DNA from: Alphaproteobacteria bacterium
GTDB taxonomy: Bacteria; Pseudomonadota; Alphaproteobacteria; Sphingomonadales; Sphingomonadaceae
Assembly: GCA_030426245.1 (NCBI GenBank)
Contig: JAUHYZ010000017.1
Span: 1 to 47,036 of the forward strand
DNA length: 47,036 bases
Direction of reading: 5' to 3'
Both the position numbers and the translations under genes were made by a program. Under the pieces are notes generated by a model that saw only the letters and a program-made list of their open reading frames with translations, was not told the DNA's origin and ran no database searches. Shown here in pieces: positions 27,204 to 38,227 of this stretch; within the stretch, counting starts at the first letter, position 1; the number at the start of each line of letters is the position of its first letter.

Positions 27204-28787
27204 ATGAAACGCCGCCTTTTCTCTACAGCGCTGATCGCCGCCTGTGCCGTCGCTCCGGTGGCGACCCTGCCGGCGGGCCCGGCCAGCGCCCAGTCTGTCA
27301 TGCGTCCGTCGACTGACATCGTTCTTTCGGTCGGCCGCGGTCAGCTGGTCACCGTTCCGAGCAACATGGCGGACATCTTCGTCGCGAACGATCAGATCGC
27401 GGACGTGCAGGTCAAGTCGCAGCGTCAGCTTTACATCTTCGGCCTCTCGGGCGGCGAAACGACGCTTTATGCCAGCAACACGGCTGGCGAAGTGATCTGG
27501 GCCGCGAATATCCGGGTCGGTTCGAATATCGACAGCATCGATCAGATGCTGGCGCTCGCCATGCCGGAAGCCAAGGTTGCCGTTGCAACCATGGGCACCA
27601 ACACCGTCCTGCTGACCGGCACCGTCGCGGCGCCGGAAGATGCCGCCGAGGCCGAACGCCTGGTGAAGGCATTTGTCGGCGGGGACGCCAATGTGGTGAG
27701 CCGCCTCAAGACGGCGACGCCGCTGCAGGTCAACCTGCAGGTCAAGTTTGCCGAAGTCAGCCGCTCTCTGGTCCGCGCGCTGGGGATGAACCTCACCTCA
27801 TTCGATGGAACTGGCGGCTTCCGCTTCGGCGTTGGCTCCGGACGAGCAACAGTCGATGGTGCCTGGCGGACCGATGGACCTTTGGGCGTTGGCCCAGGTA
27901 TTGAAAAACCGGCATTCATTCTTCCGGACGGTACCGAGATCGTGGGCCCCGGGGTTCAAACGACCGATCCTGGCACAACGATCGCGGGCATGGGCAAGTT
28001 CCTCGGCCTTGATCTTCTGGGATCGCTCGATCTCGCGGAACGAGACGGTCTGGTCACGACATTGTCGCAGCCGAACCTGACGGCACTGTCGGGTGAAACG
28101 GCCGACTTCCTGGCCGGCGGCGAGTTCCCGATTCCTTCGAGCCAGGGCCTCGGCACTACGGCGATCGAATATAAGAAATACGGCGTCAGCCTGGCCTACA
28201 CGCCCACCGTTCTGGCAAATGGCCGCATCTCGATACGCGTCCGTCCGGAAGTCTCCGAACTTTCGAGCCAGGGAGCCGTGACGATTGCCGGCTTTCAGGT
28301 ACCGGCGCTTACCGTGCGCCGCGCGGAAACGACGGTTGAGCTCGGTTCGGGCCAGTCCTTCATGATTGCCGGCCTGCTCAGCAACAGTGCCAACAACACG
28401 ATCGACAAGGCGCCTGGGCTCGGTGACATGCCGATTCTTGGAAACCTCTTCAAATCCTCCGAGTTCCGCAAGGGCCAGACCGAACTGGTCATTGTGGTCA
28501 CGCCTTACCTGGTGAACCCGGTCGATGCGAACGACATCAAGCTGCCGACCGACGGCTTCAGAGCTCCGAACGAATTCCAGCGCCTGCTGGGCGTTCAGGA
28601 AAATGACGGCGTAACCGGCGGCGAAAGGCCCAAGCCCAGTGCCGTCGGCGAAGGCGCCGCGGCCCCCAAGGTGGGCGCGAACGGTCAGCCCGGCAATCCG
28701 GCACAGGCTTCGGCAGACGACAAGAACCTCCACAAGGACGGTCAGGTTGCCGATGCCACGCCCGCTCCCGGCTTCAGCCTCAAGTGA
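27204..28787 (+). CDS. cpaC: Tad pilus secretin CpaC/RcpA
   Basis: A 527-residue outer-membrane secretin. Signal peptide about 1-29, ending PASAQ; an N-terminal BON/pilus-formation domain with ILSVGRGQ-like IVLSVGRGQLVTVP; and the C-terminal secretin domain with VSLAYTPTVLANGRISIRVRPEVS and TELVIVVTPYLVNP. It forms the outer-membrane pore for the Flp pilus. I chose the ATG at 27204, which begins directly at the basic n-region of the signal peptide and has GAGGGG upstream; an in-frame ATG at 27138 with GAGGAAG would add 22 hydrophilic residues and is also possible. Confidence 0.93.
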   Translation: MKRRLFSTALIAACAVAPVATLPAGPASAQSVMRPSTDIVLSVGRGQLVTVPSNMADIFVANDQIADVQVKSQRQLYIFGLSGGETTLYASNTAGEVIWAANIRVGSNIDSIDQMLALAMPEAKVAVATMGTNTVLLTGTVAAPEDAAEAERLVKAFVGGDANVVSRLKTATPLQVNLQVKFAEVSRSLVRALGMNLTSFDGTGGFRFGVGSGRATVDGAWRTDGPLGVGPGIEKPAFILPDGTEIVGPGVQTTDPGTTIAGMGKFLGLDLLGSLDLAERDGLVTTLSQPNLTALSGETADFLAGGEFPIPSSQGLGTTAIEYKKYGVSLAYTPTVLANGRISIRVRPEVSELSSQGAVTIAGFQVPALTVRRAETTVELGSGQSFMIAGLLSNSANNTIDKAPGLGDMPILGNLFKSSEFRKGQTELVIVVTPYLVNPVDANDIKLPTDGFRAPNEFQRLLGVQENDGVTGGERPKPSAVGEGAAAPKVGANGQPGNPAQASADDKNLHKDGQVADATPAPGFSLK

Positions 28788-28801
28788 GAAAGGTGAATAC
28801 G

Positions 28802-29452
28802 ATGCTTATCCGCATAACCAAGCCAGCAACTGCTGCACTCGCTCTCACACTTGGGCTGTCCCTTGCTGCCTGCGCCGGTCAGCCCAGCAACCGCTCGCTT
28901 GAATCGGTCAAACAGCCGGTGGTCGAGCGTACGAACTATTCGCTCGATCTGTCGACCGGGTCCGACGGGCTCTCGATCGCAGAACAGCGCCGGCTCGACA
29001 GTTGGTTCAAGACGATGGAAGTCGGCTATGGCGATCGCATCTCGATCGACGATCCCCTGGACAGCCAATCGACCCGGGAAGATATCGCCGCGATCGCGGC
29101 ACGATACGGCCTGCTTGTCAGCGATGGAGCCCCGGTCACGGAAGGCTTCGTCGAAGCCGGCAACAGCCGCGTGGTGATCACTCGCTCGCGCGCTTCGGTA
29201 CCCGGCTGCCCCGATTGGAGCGATCAGGCCTCGTTCAATTACAACAATGCCACGAATAGCGGCTTCGGCTGCGCCATAAACGGCAACCTCGCGGGGATGG
29301 TCGCAGACCCCGAACACCTCGTTCATGGCGCGACCGGTACGGGCGAGACTGTCATCATGACGTCGAACAAGGCCATCGACAGCTATCGTCAACAAACGCC
29401 GACTGGCGAAGGCGGACTGACTGCCTCCGCCACGTCTGACGCGGGCTCATAA
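28802..29452 (+). CDS. cpaD: Tad pilus assembly lipoprotein CpaD
   Basis: A 216-residue lipoprotein with lipobox LAAC (Cys24) followed by the CpaD pilus biogenesis domain: YSLDLSTGSDGLSIAEQRRLDSWF, and the conserved PGCPDWS and NSGFGCAINGNLAGMVADPEHL. It helps assemble or stabilise the secretin. Start ATG 28802 gives the signal peptide directly. Between cpaC (14 bp) and cpaE (16 bp). Confidence 0.93.
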   Translation: MLIRITKPATAALALTLGLSLAACAGQPSNRSLESVKQPVVERTNYSLDLSTGSDGLSIAEQRRLDSWFKTMEVGYGDRISIDDPLDSQSTREDIAAIAARYGLLVSDGAPVTEGFVEAGNSRVVITRSRASVPGCPDWSDQASFNYNNATNSGFGCAINGNLAGMVADPEHLVHGATGTGETVIMTSNKAIDSYRQQTPTGEGGLTASATSDAGS

Positions 29453-29468
29453 GTGAGGGAATGAAGAC

Positions 29469-30767
29469 ATGAACGCTCCTTGGAAAGCTGGAACCTCGAA
29501 TGGCCGCGACCCGTTTGCCGCATTCATCTGCGACGAAGGCGCTCTGGATGTTCTGCGTCCAGTCGTCATCGAGATGGGCTGGCAGCCGGAAAAGTGCGCC
29601 AAAGGCGGCCTTCGCAATGCCATCCAGTCGCTGTCGATCAGCGCGAGCCCCAATATCCTGATGGTTGACCTGTCGGAAAGCGGCGATCCGCTGAACGACA
29701 TCAACGCTCTGGCGGAAGTCTGCGAACCGGGCACCGTCGTGATCGCAATCGGACAGGTGAACGATGTTCGCCTGTATCGCGATCTGCTGACGAGCGGGAT
29801 CCACGACTATCTGCTCAAACCGCTCTCGGCCAGCCAGGTGCGCGATGCCCTGGTGCAAGCGCAAGCGGTGTTCTCGGCGCCCAAGGCCAATGATGGCTCG
29901 GCCGCCAAGCGGCATATTTCAACTGCCGTCATCGGGACGCGCGGCGGAGTCGGCGCTTCCACGCTGGCTACTTCGCTTGGCTGGCAGTTCGCCACTCAGG
30001 AGAACTTGCCGACTGCATTGCTGGATCTCGACCTGCATTTTGGAACCGACGCGCTTGCGCTGGATCTCGAACCGGGCCGCGGTCTAACGGATGCAATCGA
30101 CAATCCCAGCCGTATCGACGGTCTGTTCATCGAGCGGGCCATGATCCGCGCACATGAAAACCTGTCGATCCTTTCGGCAGAGGCGCCGATCAACTCGCCT
30201 CTTATGACTGACGGCGCTGCCTTCATGCAGCTGGAAGAAGAATTCCGTCACGCCTTCGAGATGACGGTGATCGACTTCCCGCGCAACATGCTGGTCAATT
30301 TCCCGCATCTGATCTCGGACGTGAACGTCGTGATCCTGGTGACGGAAATGACACTGGCTTCCGCTCGCGACGCAATCAGAATTCTCTCCTGGCTCAAGAC
30401 CAATGCTCCGCATGCGATGCCGCTAGTGGTGGCAAACCGGGTTCAGCCCGGCACCGGAGAAATCAGCCGCGCGGATTTCGAAGCGTCGATCGAAAGCAAG
30501 ATCAACTTCATGATCCCCTTCGACTACAAGGCTGCCGTGAATGCCGCCAAACTTGGCCAGACATTCGTGGAAGCCAACCGCTCCAGCAAGGCTACTGCCG
30601 TGATCCGCGATATCGCCACGGCCGTGATCGGTGTGAGCGAGGAAGCTTCCGACGAAGCCGTCGCTTCTGCAGGCAGCAAGTCCCTTCTGGGCAAGTTCGA
30701 CATCAAGTCGCTGCTCGCCAAGAAGGAAAAGGGCGCCGCCTCACGCGAGCGTGAGACTGCAGAGTAG
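29469..30767 (+). CDS. cpaE: Tad pilus assembly ATPase-like protein CpaE/TadZ
   Basis: A 432-residue protein with an N-terminal receiver-like domain (about 15-140) and a MinD/ParA-type ATPase domain (about 150-390). The deviant Walker A is IGTRGGVGASTLATSL; lysine is replaced in the middle of the motif, which is normal for CpaE. TadZ/CpaE localises the pilus apparatus to the pole. It is followed not by cpaF but by an 84-bp gap and tadB. Confidence 0.92.
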   Translation: MNAPWKAGTSNGRDPFAAFICDEGALDVLRPVVIEMGWQPEKCAKGGLRNAIQSLSISASPNILMVDLSESGDPLNDINALAEVCEPGTVVIAIGQVNDVRLYRDLLTSGIHDYLLKPLSASQVRDALVQAQAVFSAPKANDGSAAKRHISTAVIGTRGGVGASTLATSLGWQFATQENLPTALLDLDLHFGTDALALDLEPGRGLTDAIDNPSRIDGLFIERAMIRAHENLSILSAEAPINSPLMTDGAAFMQLEEEFRHAFEMTVIDFPRNMLVNFPHLISDVNVVILVTEMTLASARDAIRILSWLKTNAPHAMPLVVANRVQPGTGEISRADFEASIESKINFMIPFDYKAAVNAAKLGQTFVEANRSSKATAVIRDIATAVIGVSEEASDEAVASAGSKSLLGKFDIKSLLAKKEKGAASRERETAE

Positions 30768-30781
30768 AAGACCTGCCGAAT

Positions 30782-30803
30782 GCCTGGCGCCGCAATGCCA
30801 GGC
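30782..30803 (+). repeat. Hairpin in the cpaE-tadB gap where cpaF would be expected
   Basis: GCCTGGC, eight bases, GCCAGGC: a 7-bp perfect stem in the 84-bp intergenic gap. No T tract follows, so it may be a processing or partial-termination signal, or a relic of the rearrangement that removed cpaF. Confidence 0.45.
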
Positions 30804-30851
30804 TGCCGGCTGGGATGATGGTGGAATGAGTTCGAAAGGCGAGGCCACGAG

Positions 30852-31823
30852 ATGAACATTGTACAGCTCTTTTTGTTGGCTGCTGGCCTGATGGCGGTGA
30901 TGGTACTTCTATACTACGCCTTTGCCGGCCCTTCGGCCGCAAAGGAAAGTGCCCGCCGCCTGCAGGCTGTGCGTTTCCGCCACTCGGACAGTACGACTGC
31001 CAAAGTCGAATCCCAGCTCAAGAAGGCAATCGCGGCTCGCAGGCCTTCGATGCACAAGGTCGCCGGATCTCAGTCACGGATCGAAGCTCTGGCAGTGCGC
31101 CTGCATCGTTCGGGCCAGAAGTGGACCGTTGCCCAATATATTTATGCGTCGCTGGGTCTCGCCCTGGCAGTCGCTTTCATCATTTTTCTCCAGACGGGGG
31201 CATTGTTCCTGTCTGTGGGCGTAGGCTTGCTGGTGGGCGCGGGGATCCCGCACATGGTCGTTGGCTGGCTCATCAAGCGTAGGACCAACCAGTTCAACGC
31301 CAGGTTTCCCGACGCCATCGAATTGCTTGTGCGAGGTTTGCGGTCCGGCCTGCCTGTCACCGAAACTCTCGCCGTTGTCGCATCCGAGATACCCGGTCCC
31401 GTCGGCGTCGAATTCCGTGCCATCGTCGACCGCATCAAGGTTGGGCGCACCATGGACGAATCGCTGCAGGAAACGGCAGATCGCCTGGGCACGCCTGAAT
31501 TCCAGTTCTTCTGCATCACGCTGGCCATCCAGAGGGAAACCGGCGGCAATCTGGCCGAGACGCTTTCCAATCTGGCCGACGTGTTGCGCAAGCGTTCGCA
31601 GATGGTGCTCAAGATCCGGGCGATGAGCTCTGAATCCAAAGCATCGGCATATATCGTCGGCGCCCTGCCCTTCGTCGTCTTCGGCATGATCATGTGGATC
31701 AACCCCGAATATATCGGCGGCTTCTTTACGGACGACCGTCTGATCGTGGCCGGTCTCGGCGGCCTTGTCTGGATGGGCATCGGCGTCTTCATCATGGCCA
31801 AAATGGTCAGCTTCGAAATCTGA
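30852..31823 (+). CDS. tadB: Tad pilus inner-membrane platform protein TadB
   Basis: A 323-residue inner-membrane protein: N-terminal membrane helix, a charged stretch (about 35-80), two further helices (about 95-135), the type II secretion F domain (ARFPDAIELLVRGLRSGLPVTETLAVVA, about 150-275), and C-terminal helices. With TadC it forms the platform that the CpaF motor drives. 84 bp after cpaE, 18 bp before tadC. Confidence 0.93.
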   Translation: MNIVQLFLLAAGLMAVMVLLYYAFAGPSAAKESARRLQAVRFRHSDSTTAKVESQLKKAIAARRPSMHKVAGSQSRIEALAVRLHRSGQKWTVAQYIYASLGLALAVAFIIFLQTGALFLSVGVGLLVGAGIPHMVVGWLIKRRTNQFNARFPDAIELLVRGLRSGLPVTETLAVVASEIPGPVGVEFRAIVDRIKVGRTMDESLQETADRLGTPEFQFFCITLAIQRETGGNLAETLSNLADVLRKRSQMVLKIRAMSSESKASAYIVGALPFVVFGMIMWINPEYIGGFFTDDRLIVAGLGGLVWMGIGVFIMAKMVSFEI

Positions 31824-31841
31824 TCGGAACGGACAGCGAAA

Positions 31842-32843
31842 ATGTTGAATACTGCTCCCGGCCCAACGCTTCTCGGCTTCGACGTAATTCTGGTCGGCTC
31901 GATCCTTGCCGGGATCGCCGCCCTTGCCGTGATGCTCGCAATCTACGCAGCCGTGACCGTCAAGGATCCGATGGCGAAGCGCGTGAAATCGCTCACAGCG
32001 CGGCGTGAGGAGCTGAAGGCCGGTATCGTCGCAGCCGCGACCAAGAAACGGCAAAGCGTTGTCCGTAAGAGCGACACTACCGACCGGATCAAGGGCACGC
32101 TGCAAAGCCTCCAGGTTCTGCAGGACAGCCAGGTCAAACAAGTTCAGCAGAAACTGGCTCAGGCCGGCTACCGCAACAAGGAATGGGCCGTCGCCGTGAT
32201 CTTCGCGCGCATGGTCCTGCCTGTCGCGCTCGGCCTATGGGCGGCCACCATGGTCTATTGGCTCGAGGCCTTTCCCGAGTGGGGAAGTTTCAAGCGCTTC
32301 GTGTTCTTCGCCGGCGCGGTTCTGGCAGGCTATAAGGGGCCGGACATCTTCCTGGCCAACCAGATTTCCAAGCGCACAAAGGCGATCCGCCGCGGCCTTC
32401 CCGACGCGCTCGACCTGCTGGTGATCTGCGCGGAAGCCGGTTTGACGGTGGACGCCGCCTTCAACCGCGTAGCCAAGGAACTGGGCCGTGCGTTCCCCGA
32501 ACTCGGCGACGAGTTCGCGCTGACCGCGATCGAACTTTCATTCCTGACCGAGCGGCGGCAGGCATTCGAGAATTTCGCCTACCGCGTGAACCTGGATTCC
32601 GTGCGTGGCGTGGTCACCACCATGATCCAGACCGAACGCTACGGTACGCCGCTCGCATCCGCGCTGCGTGTTCTGTCGGCCGAATTCCGTAACGAACGCA
32701 TGATGCGCGCCGAAGAAAAGGCTGCACGCCTTCCGGCGATCATGACGGTCCCGCTGATCCTGTTCATTCTGCCAGTCCTGTTCATCGTGATCCTGGGCCC
32801 GGCAGCCTGCTCGATCTCCGACGCATTCTCCTCCCCGCGCTGA
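31842..32843 (+). CDS. tadC: Tad pilus inner-membrane platform protein TadC
   Basis: A 333-residue partner of TadB. N-terminal membrane helix, two central helices, then the T2SSF domain RRGLPDALDLLVICAEAGLTVDAAFNRVAKELG (about 183-215) and a C-terminal hydrophobic helix. Last gene of the locus here; the TPR protein TadD and pseudopilins TadE/F are not beside it. A terminator hairpin follows at 32861. Confidence 0.93.
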   Translation: MLNTAPGPTLLGFDVILVGSILAGIAALAVMLAIYAAVTVKDPMAKRVKSLTARREELKAGIVAAATKKRQSVVRKSDTTDRIKGTLQSLQVLQDSQVKQVQQKLAQAGYRNKEWAVAVIFARMVLPVALGLWAATMVYWLEAFPEWGSFKRFVFFAGAVLAGYKGPDIFLANQISKRTKAIRRGLPDALDLLVICAEAGLTVDAAFNRVAKELGRAFPELGDEFALTAIELSFLTERRQAFENFAYRVNLDSVRGVVTTMIQTERYGTPLASALRVLSAEFRNERMMRAEEKAARLPAIMTVPLILFILPVLFIVILGPAACSISDAFSSPR

Positions 32844-32860
32844 CGGCGGACTTCGGGAAA

Positions 32861-32890
32861 CGCCCCTTCCCTCACGGGAGGGGGCGTCTT
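32861..32890 (+). terminator. Terminator of the Tad pilus operon
   Basis: CGCCCCTTCCC, TCAC, GGGAGGGGGCG: an 11-bp stem with one wobble pair, followed by TCTTTC. It lies 17 bp after the tadC stop and fits a Rho-independent terminator on the plus strand. Confidence 0.75.
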
Positions 32891-32969
32891 TCGTCGGACG
32901 CTTCTAAAAAGAAACGGCGCAGGAATTCCTGCGCGATGCACCTTTTGGGAGCCGCGCCTCGCTCGACGG

Positions 32970-33848
32970 TCAGTCCTTCTGGCCCAGAATTCGCCCTGCC
33001 ACTGCCCCCAATTTCGCGGCGAGAATCGGATCGAGCATATCCTTGACCGTCACGAGTGCGCCATCGAGCGCCCGATCGATCGGGCTGGCTTCCCGCTCCT
33101 TCGGCAGCGCTGCCGCAAGCAGGGCCAATGTCTCCTTCACGCGGCCGGTATTGTCCCGCAAGACTTCCAGTATGTTGGCCACGCCGACATCTTCTTCATT
33201 CTCGCGCCAGCTGTCATAATCGGTGACGGTCGCCAGCACGGCATAGGGCAGCTCGGCCTCGCGGGCGAGCCGCGCTTCGGGCATCGCCGTCATGCCGATC
33301 ACGTCAGCGCCCCATGCGCGGTACATGCGGCTTTCGGCCCGTGTGGAAAATTGCGGCCCTTCGATCGCCACATAGCATCCGCCCCGGTGGACATTGGCAC
33401 CCGCTTCCCTCGCGGCATCGCCAACCATGCCCGAGAGGCGCTCGCATGTCGGATCGGCCAGCGACACATGCGCGACCATGCCATCGCCGAAGAAACTCCG
33501 CTCCCTGCCTTGTGTGCGGTCGATCATCTGATCGACGATCACAAAGTCGCCCGGATGCATGTTTTCCCGCAGCGAACCGATCGCGGAGACCGAAAGCACG
33601 TCCGTGACGCCGCAACGCTTCAGGACATCGATATTGGCGCGGTAGTTGATCCCTTCGGGCGGTATCCGGTGGCCGGCGCCGTGCCTCGGAAGGAAAGTGA
33701 ACTGCACGCCCGATATCGTGCCGGTCGTCACGGAGGCGGACGGTTCGCCAAAGCCGCTCTTAACAGGAATTTCCTGCGCGTCTTCCAGCATCTGGGCATC
33801 ATACAGCCCGGTGCCCCCGATCACGCCGATATGCCAGCTTTCAGCCAT
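32970..33848 (-). CDS. mtnP: S-methyl-5'-thioadenosine phosphorylase
   Basis: A 292-residue MTAP of the PNP/MTAP family that splits methylthioadenosine with phosphate for methionine salvage. Signatures: IGGTGLYD near residue 8, LPRHGAGHRIPP, IEGPQFSTRAESRMYR, and MTAMPEARLAREAELPYA with the MTAP-type VTDYDSW. The ATG at 33848 shares one base with the TGA of the upstream tetR gene (TGATG). The open frame extends upstream within tetR but is not conserved. Likely the last gene of SDR-tetR-mtnP. Confidence 0.94.
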   Translation of the reverse strand: MAESWHIGVIGGTGLYDAQMLEDAQEIPVKSGFGEPSASVTTGTISGVQFTFLPRHGAGHRIPPEGINYRANIDVLKRCGVTDVLSVSAIGSLRENMHPGDFVIVDQMIDRTQGRERSFFGDGMVAHVSLADPTCERLSGMVGDAAREAGANVHRGGCYVAIEGPQFSTRAESRMYRAWGADVIGMTAMPEARLAREAELPYAVLATVTDYDSWRENEEDVGVANILEVLRDNTGRVKETLALLAAALPKEREASPIDRALDGALVTVKDMLDPILAAKLGAVAGRILGQKD

Positions 33849-34468
33849 CAGCCTTTCAACAATCCCGCCATGACAAAATTGATCGTATGCTCGCGATACC
33901 GGTCGCGCAATTCCTCGGTCAGGGAATCCTGGCCGAGACAATAGCGCAGGAACAGACGCGCGGAGAAAAACCTGTCCGCTGCCCCCGTCACGCTGAAGAA
34001 GAACATCTGCGGATCGATTTCGCGAAAGACCCCCGCTTCCACCCCTTCACCGATCAACCTGTCATAGGCGCGGTAAATGGGCTGCAGATAGGTGTCGGCG
34101 ATCCGCTGCGCCACGGGCGGCTCGCTCTCACGGATGAGGCGCATCAAAAGGCGCTGAATATAGGGCGTTTCGTAAAACGTATCGACGACGGCGGAGATAT
34201 GGCGGCGAAGCTTGGTCTCCGGATCGAATTCCTTCGCCAGCAGCGCATCCACCGACTGGACGATATACCGCATATCGCGATCGAGCAGCTCCATCATCAA
34301 GCCGTGCTTGTTGCCGAAGTAATATTTGACGAGCGCGGAATTCAGCCCGGATGTCTTGCTGAGCTGCGCCAGCGAGATGTCGACAATGTCCGCCTCACGC
34401 ATGATGCGCGAAGCGGTGACGAGAAGCTGCTCTCGCGCGTCGCTGCAACCTTCGGGCTGGGCTGCCAA
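33848..34468 (-). CDS. TetR/AcrR family transcriptional regulator
   Basis: A 206-residue repressor-like protein: N-terminal TetR HTH with LAQLSKTSGLNSALVKYYFGNKHGLMMELL (about 38-67), then an all-helical ligand domain. It lies 5 bp after an acyl-CoA-type SDR and is fused by overlap to mtnP, so it may regulate fatty- or branched-acid metabolism genes, including its own unit; the ligand is unknown. Confidence 0.9.
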   Translation of the reverse strand: MAAQPEGCSDAREQLLVTASRIMREADIVDISLAQLSKTSGLNSALVKYYFGNKHGLMMELLDRDMRYIVQSVDALLAKEFDPETKLRRHISAVVDTFYETPYIQRLLMRLIRESEPPVAQRIADTYLQPIYRAYDRLIGEGVEAGVFREIDPQMFFFSVTGAADRFFSARLFLRYCLGQDSLTEELRDRYREHTINFVMAGLLKG

Positions 34469-34473
34469 GGCGC

Positions 34474-35256
34474 TTACCGTGGCTGCATGCGAATGGCGCC
34501 GTCCAGCCGGACATGCTCGCCATTGAAATAACCGACTTCGATCATCGTCAAAACAAGCGCCGCAAATTCGTCGGGCCGGCCCAGCCGCTTGGGAAACGGA
34601 ACTGCCTCAGCCAGCGATTCCCGAGCCTTTTCGGGGAGGCCGGCAAGCAAGGGCGTATGGAAAATGCCCGGCAGGATCGTGTTGACGCGGATACCTTCAC
34701 CCATCAGATCGCGCGCGATCGGCAAGGTCATGCCCACGATCCCGCCCTTGGACGCAGCATAGGCCGCCTGCCCCACCTGGCCGTCTTCCGCCGCGACCGA
34801 CGCGGTGTTGACGATCGCACCGCGTTCATCGTCTTCGAGCGGATCGAGCGTCATCATGCCGGCAGCGGACTTGGCGATGCAGCGAAAGCTGCCCACCGTA
34901 TTGACTTCCAGCGTCTTGGAGAAAGCCGCGATCGGCAGATGCGAGATTTCGCCCGTTTCGCGGTCGCGCCGCGTCGTCTTTCCGATGGTGCCGATCCCGG
35001 CGCAATTGACCAGGATCCTCTCCTGCCCATGCGCCTCGCGCGCCCTGGCAAACCCGGCATCCACCGACTCGTCCGAAGTGACATCGACCTGGCAGAAAAC
35101 GCCGCCGATCTCTGCGGCAAGCGCTTCGCCCTTTTCCTGCTGAAGGTCGAACAGGGCGACCTTCGCCCCCCGCTGGGCGAGCGCTCTGGCTGTCGCCTCG
35201 CCCAAGCCGGAAGCACCGCCCGTGACTACGGCAGATACGGAATTGTCGATCTTCAA
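34474..35256 (-). CDS. SDR oxidoreductase, 3-hydroxyacyl-CoA dehydrogenase type II-like
   Basis: A 260-residue short-chain dehydrogenase. Cofactor motif TGGASGLG near residue 13, NCAGIG near 87, catalytic tyrosine and lysine in AAYAASKGG. It resembles the HSD17B10-like 3-hydroxyacyl-CoA dehydrogenases (SAAGMMTLDPLEDDERGAIVNTASVAAEDGQ contains the diagnostic region), which oxidise short or branched 3-hydroxyacyl-CoAs in beta-oxidation. Start: TTG at 35256 giving MKIDNSVSAVVTGG, the family N-terminus; a TTG at 35271 is the alternative. First gene of a unit with tetR and mtnP. Confidence 0.88.
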   Translation of the reverse strand: MKIDNSVSAVVTGGASGLGEATARALAQRGAKVALFDLQQEKGEALAAEIGGVFCQVDVTSDESVDAGFARAREAHGQERILVNCAGIGTIGKTTRRDRETGEISHLPIAAFSKTLEVNTVGSFRCIAKSAAGMMTLDPLEDDERGAIVNTASVAAEDGQVGQAAYAASKGGIVGMTLPIARDLMGEGIRVNTILPGIFHTPLLAGLPEKARESLAEAVPFPKRLGRPDEFAALVLTMIEVGYFNGEHVRLDGAIRMQPR

Positions 35257-35347
35257 ACGCTTTCCCCCCAAAATCCTGAAAGCGAGAATTTAAACGGTCG
35301 GCTAAGCTCACCCGGCCCGCGGGTCAAGCTTCTCTGTACAGCCAGGC

Positions 35348-37927
<2,580 letters not shown>

Positions 37928-37954
37928 GGGGCTTCCCTCAACCTTTCCCGACTA

Positions 37955-37982
37955 AAATGGTGTTGCAATTCAGCAACACAAG
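37955..37982 (-). promoter_or_regulatory. Heat-shock (RpoH, sigma-32 type) promoter of clpB
   Basis: On the minus strand CTTGTGT (37982-37976), a 13-bp spacer, then CACCATTT (37962-37955), close to the RpoH consensus CTTGAAA-N13-CCCCATNT. Predicted transcription start is about 20 bp before the clpB ATG. Confidence 0.65.
37961..37978. repeat. Inverted repeat inside the clpB promoter
   Basis: TGTTGC, AATTCA, GCAACA: a perfect 6-bp-arm dyad that fills the spacer between the -35 and -10 elements. A second GTTGC-N6-GCAAC dyad lies at 38027-38042, centred 65 bp away. It is not the CIRCE element of HrcA. Confidence 0.6.
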
Positions 37983-38227
37983 TATCCGGTATCACTTTTT
38001 TCACGCGGCACCTGCTGCACTGGTGCGTTGCAGGCACGCAACATTGCCCTTGCACCAGATTTGCGAGCGCATGTCCTTGCGCAAGCTCAAATTGTGGCGG
38101 CCCTTTGCGTGAACAAAAGGTGATTCTCTATGACGTGGCCAATAAGTGGCATGCGAAATCCGTTGTAGGAAAGAGTTTTTTTCGGCGCGGCGATTTCCGC
38201 GCGAAACCGGCCCTCGGCGCGCCCTGC
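37983..38227. other. Dyad-rich gap between the MFS gene and clpB
   Basis: Most of the 300-bp gap has no gene I can support. It holds nested inverted repeats: TGGTGC (38021-38026) with GCACCA (38052-38057) enclosing GTTGC (38027-38031) and GCAAC (38038-38042); a competing GCACC at 38008-38012; CTTGCGCAAG at 38076-38085; and GCGCGG/CCGCGC at 38185-38202 beside a T7 run that sits on the wrong side for a terminator. It may contain operators or a structured untranslated RNA. Confidence 0.55.

Noticed and set aside
29931-29976. CpaE Walker A motif without its usual central lysine
   Set aside because: GTRGGVGAST is the normal deviant form in the CpaE/TadZ family, not a defect.
38176-38202. T-run with a GCGCGG/CCGCGC hairpin as terminator of the MFS gene
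   Set aside because: The T run precedes the hairpin on the plus strand and is an A run after the hairpin on the minus strand, so it fits a terminator in neither direction.
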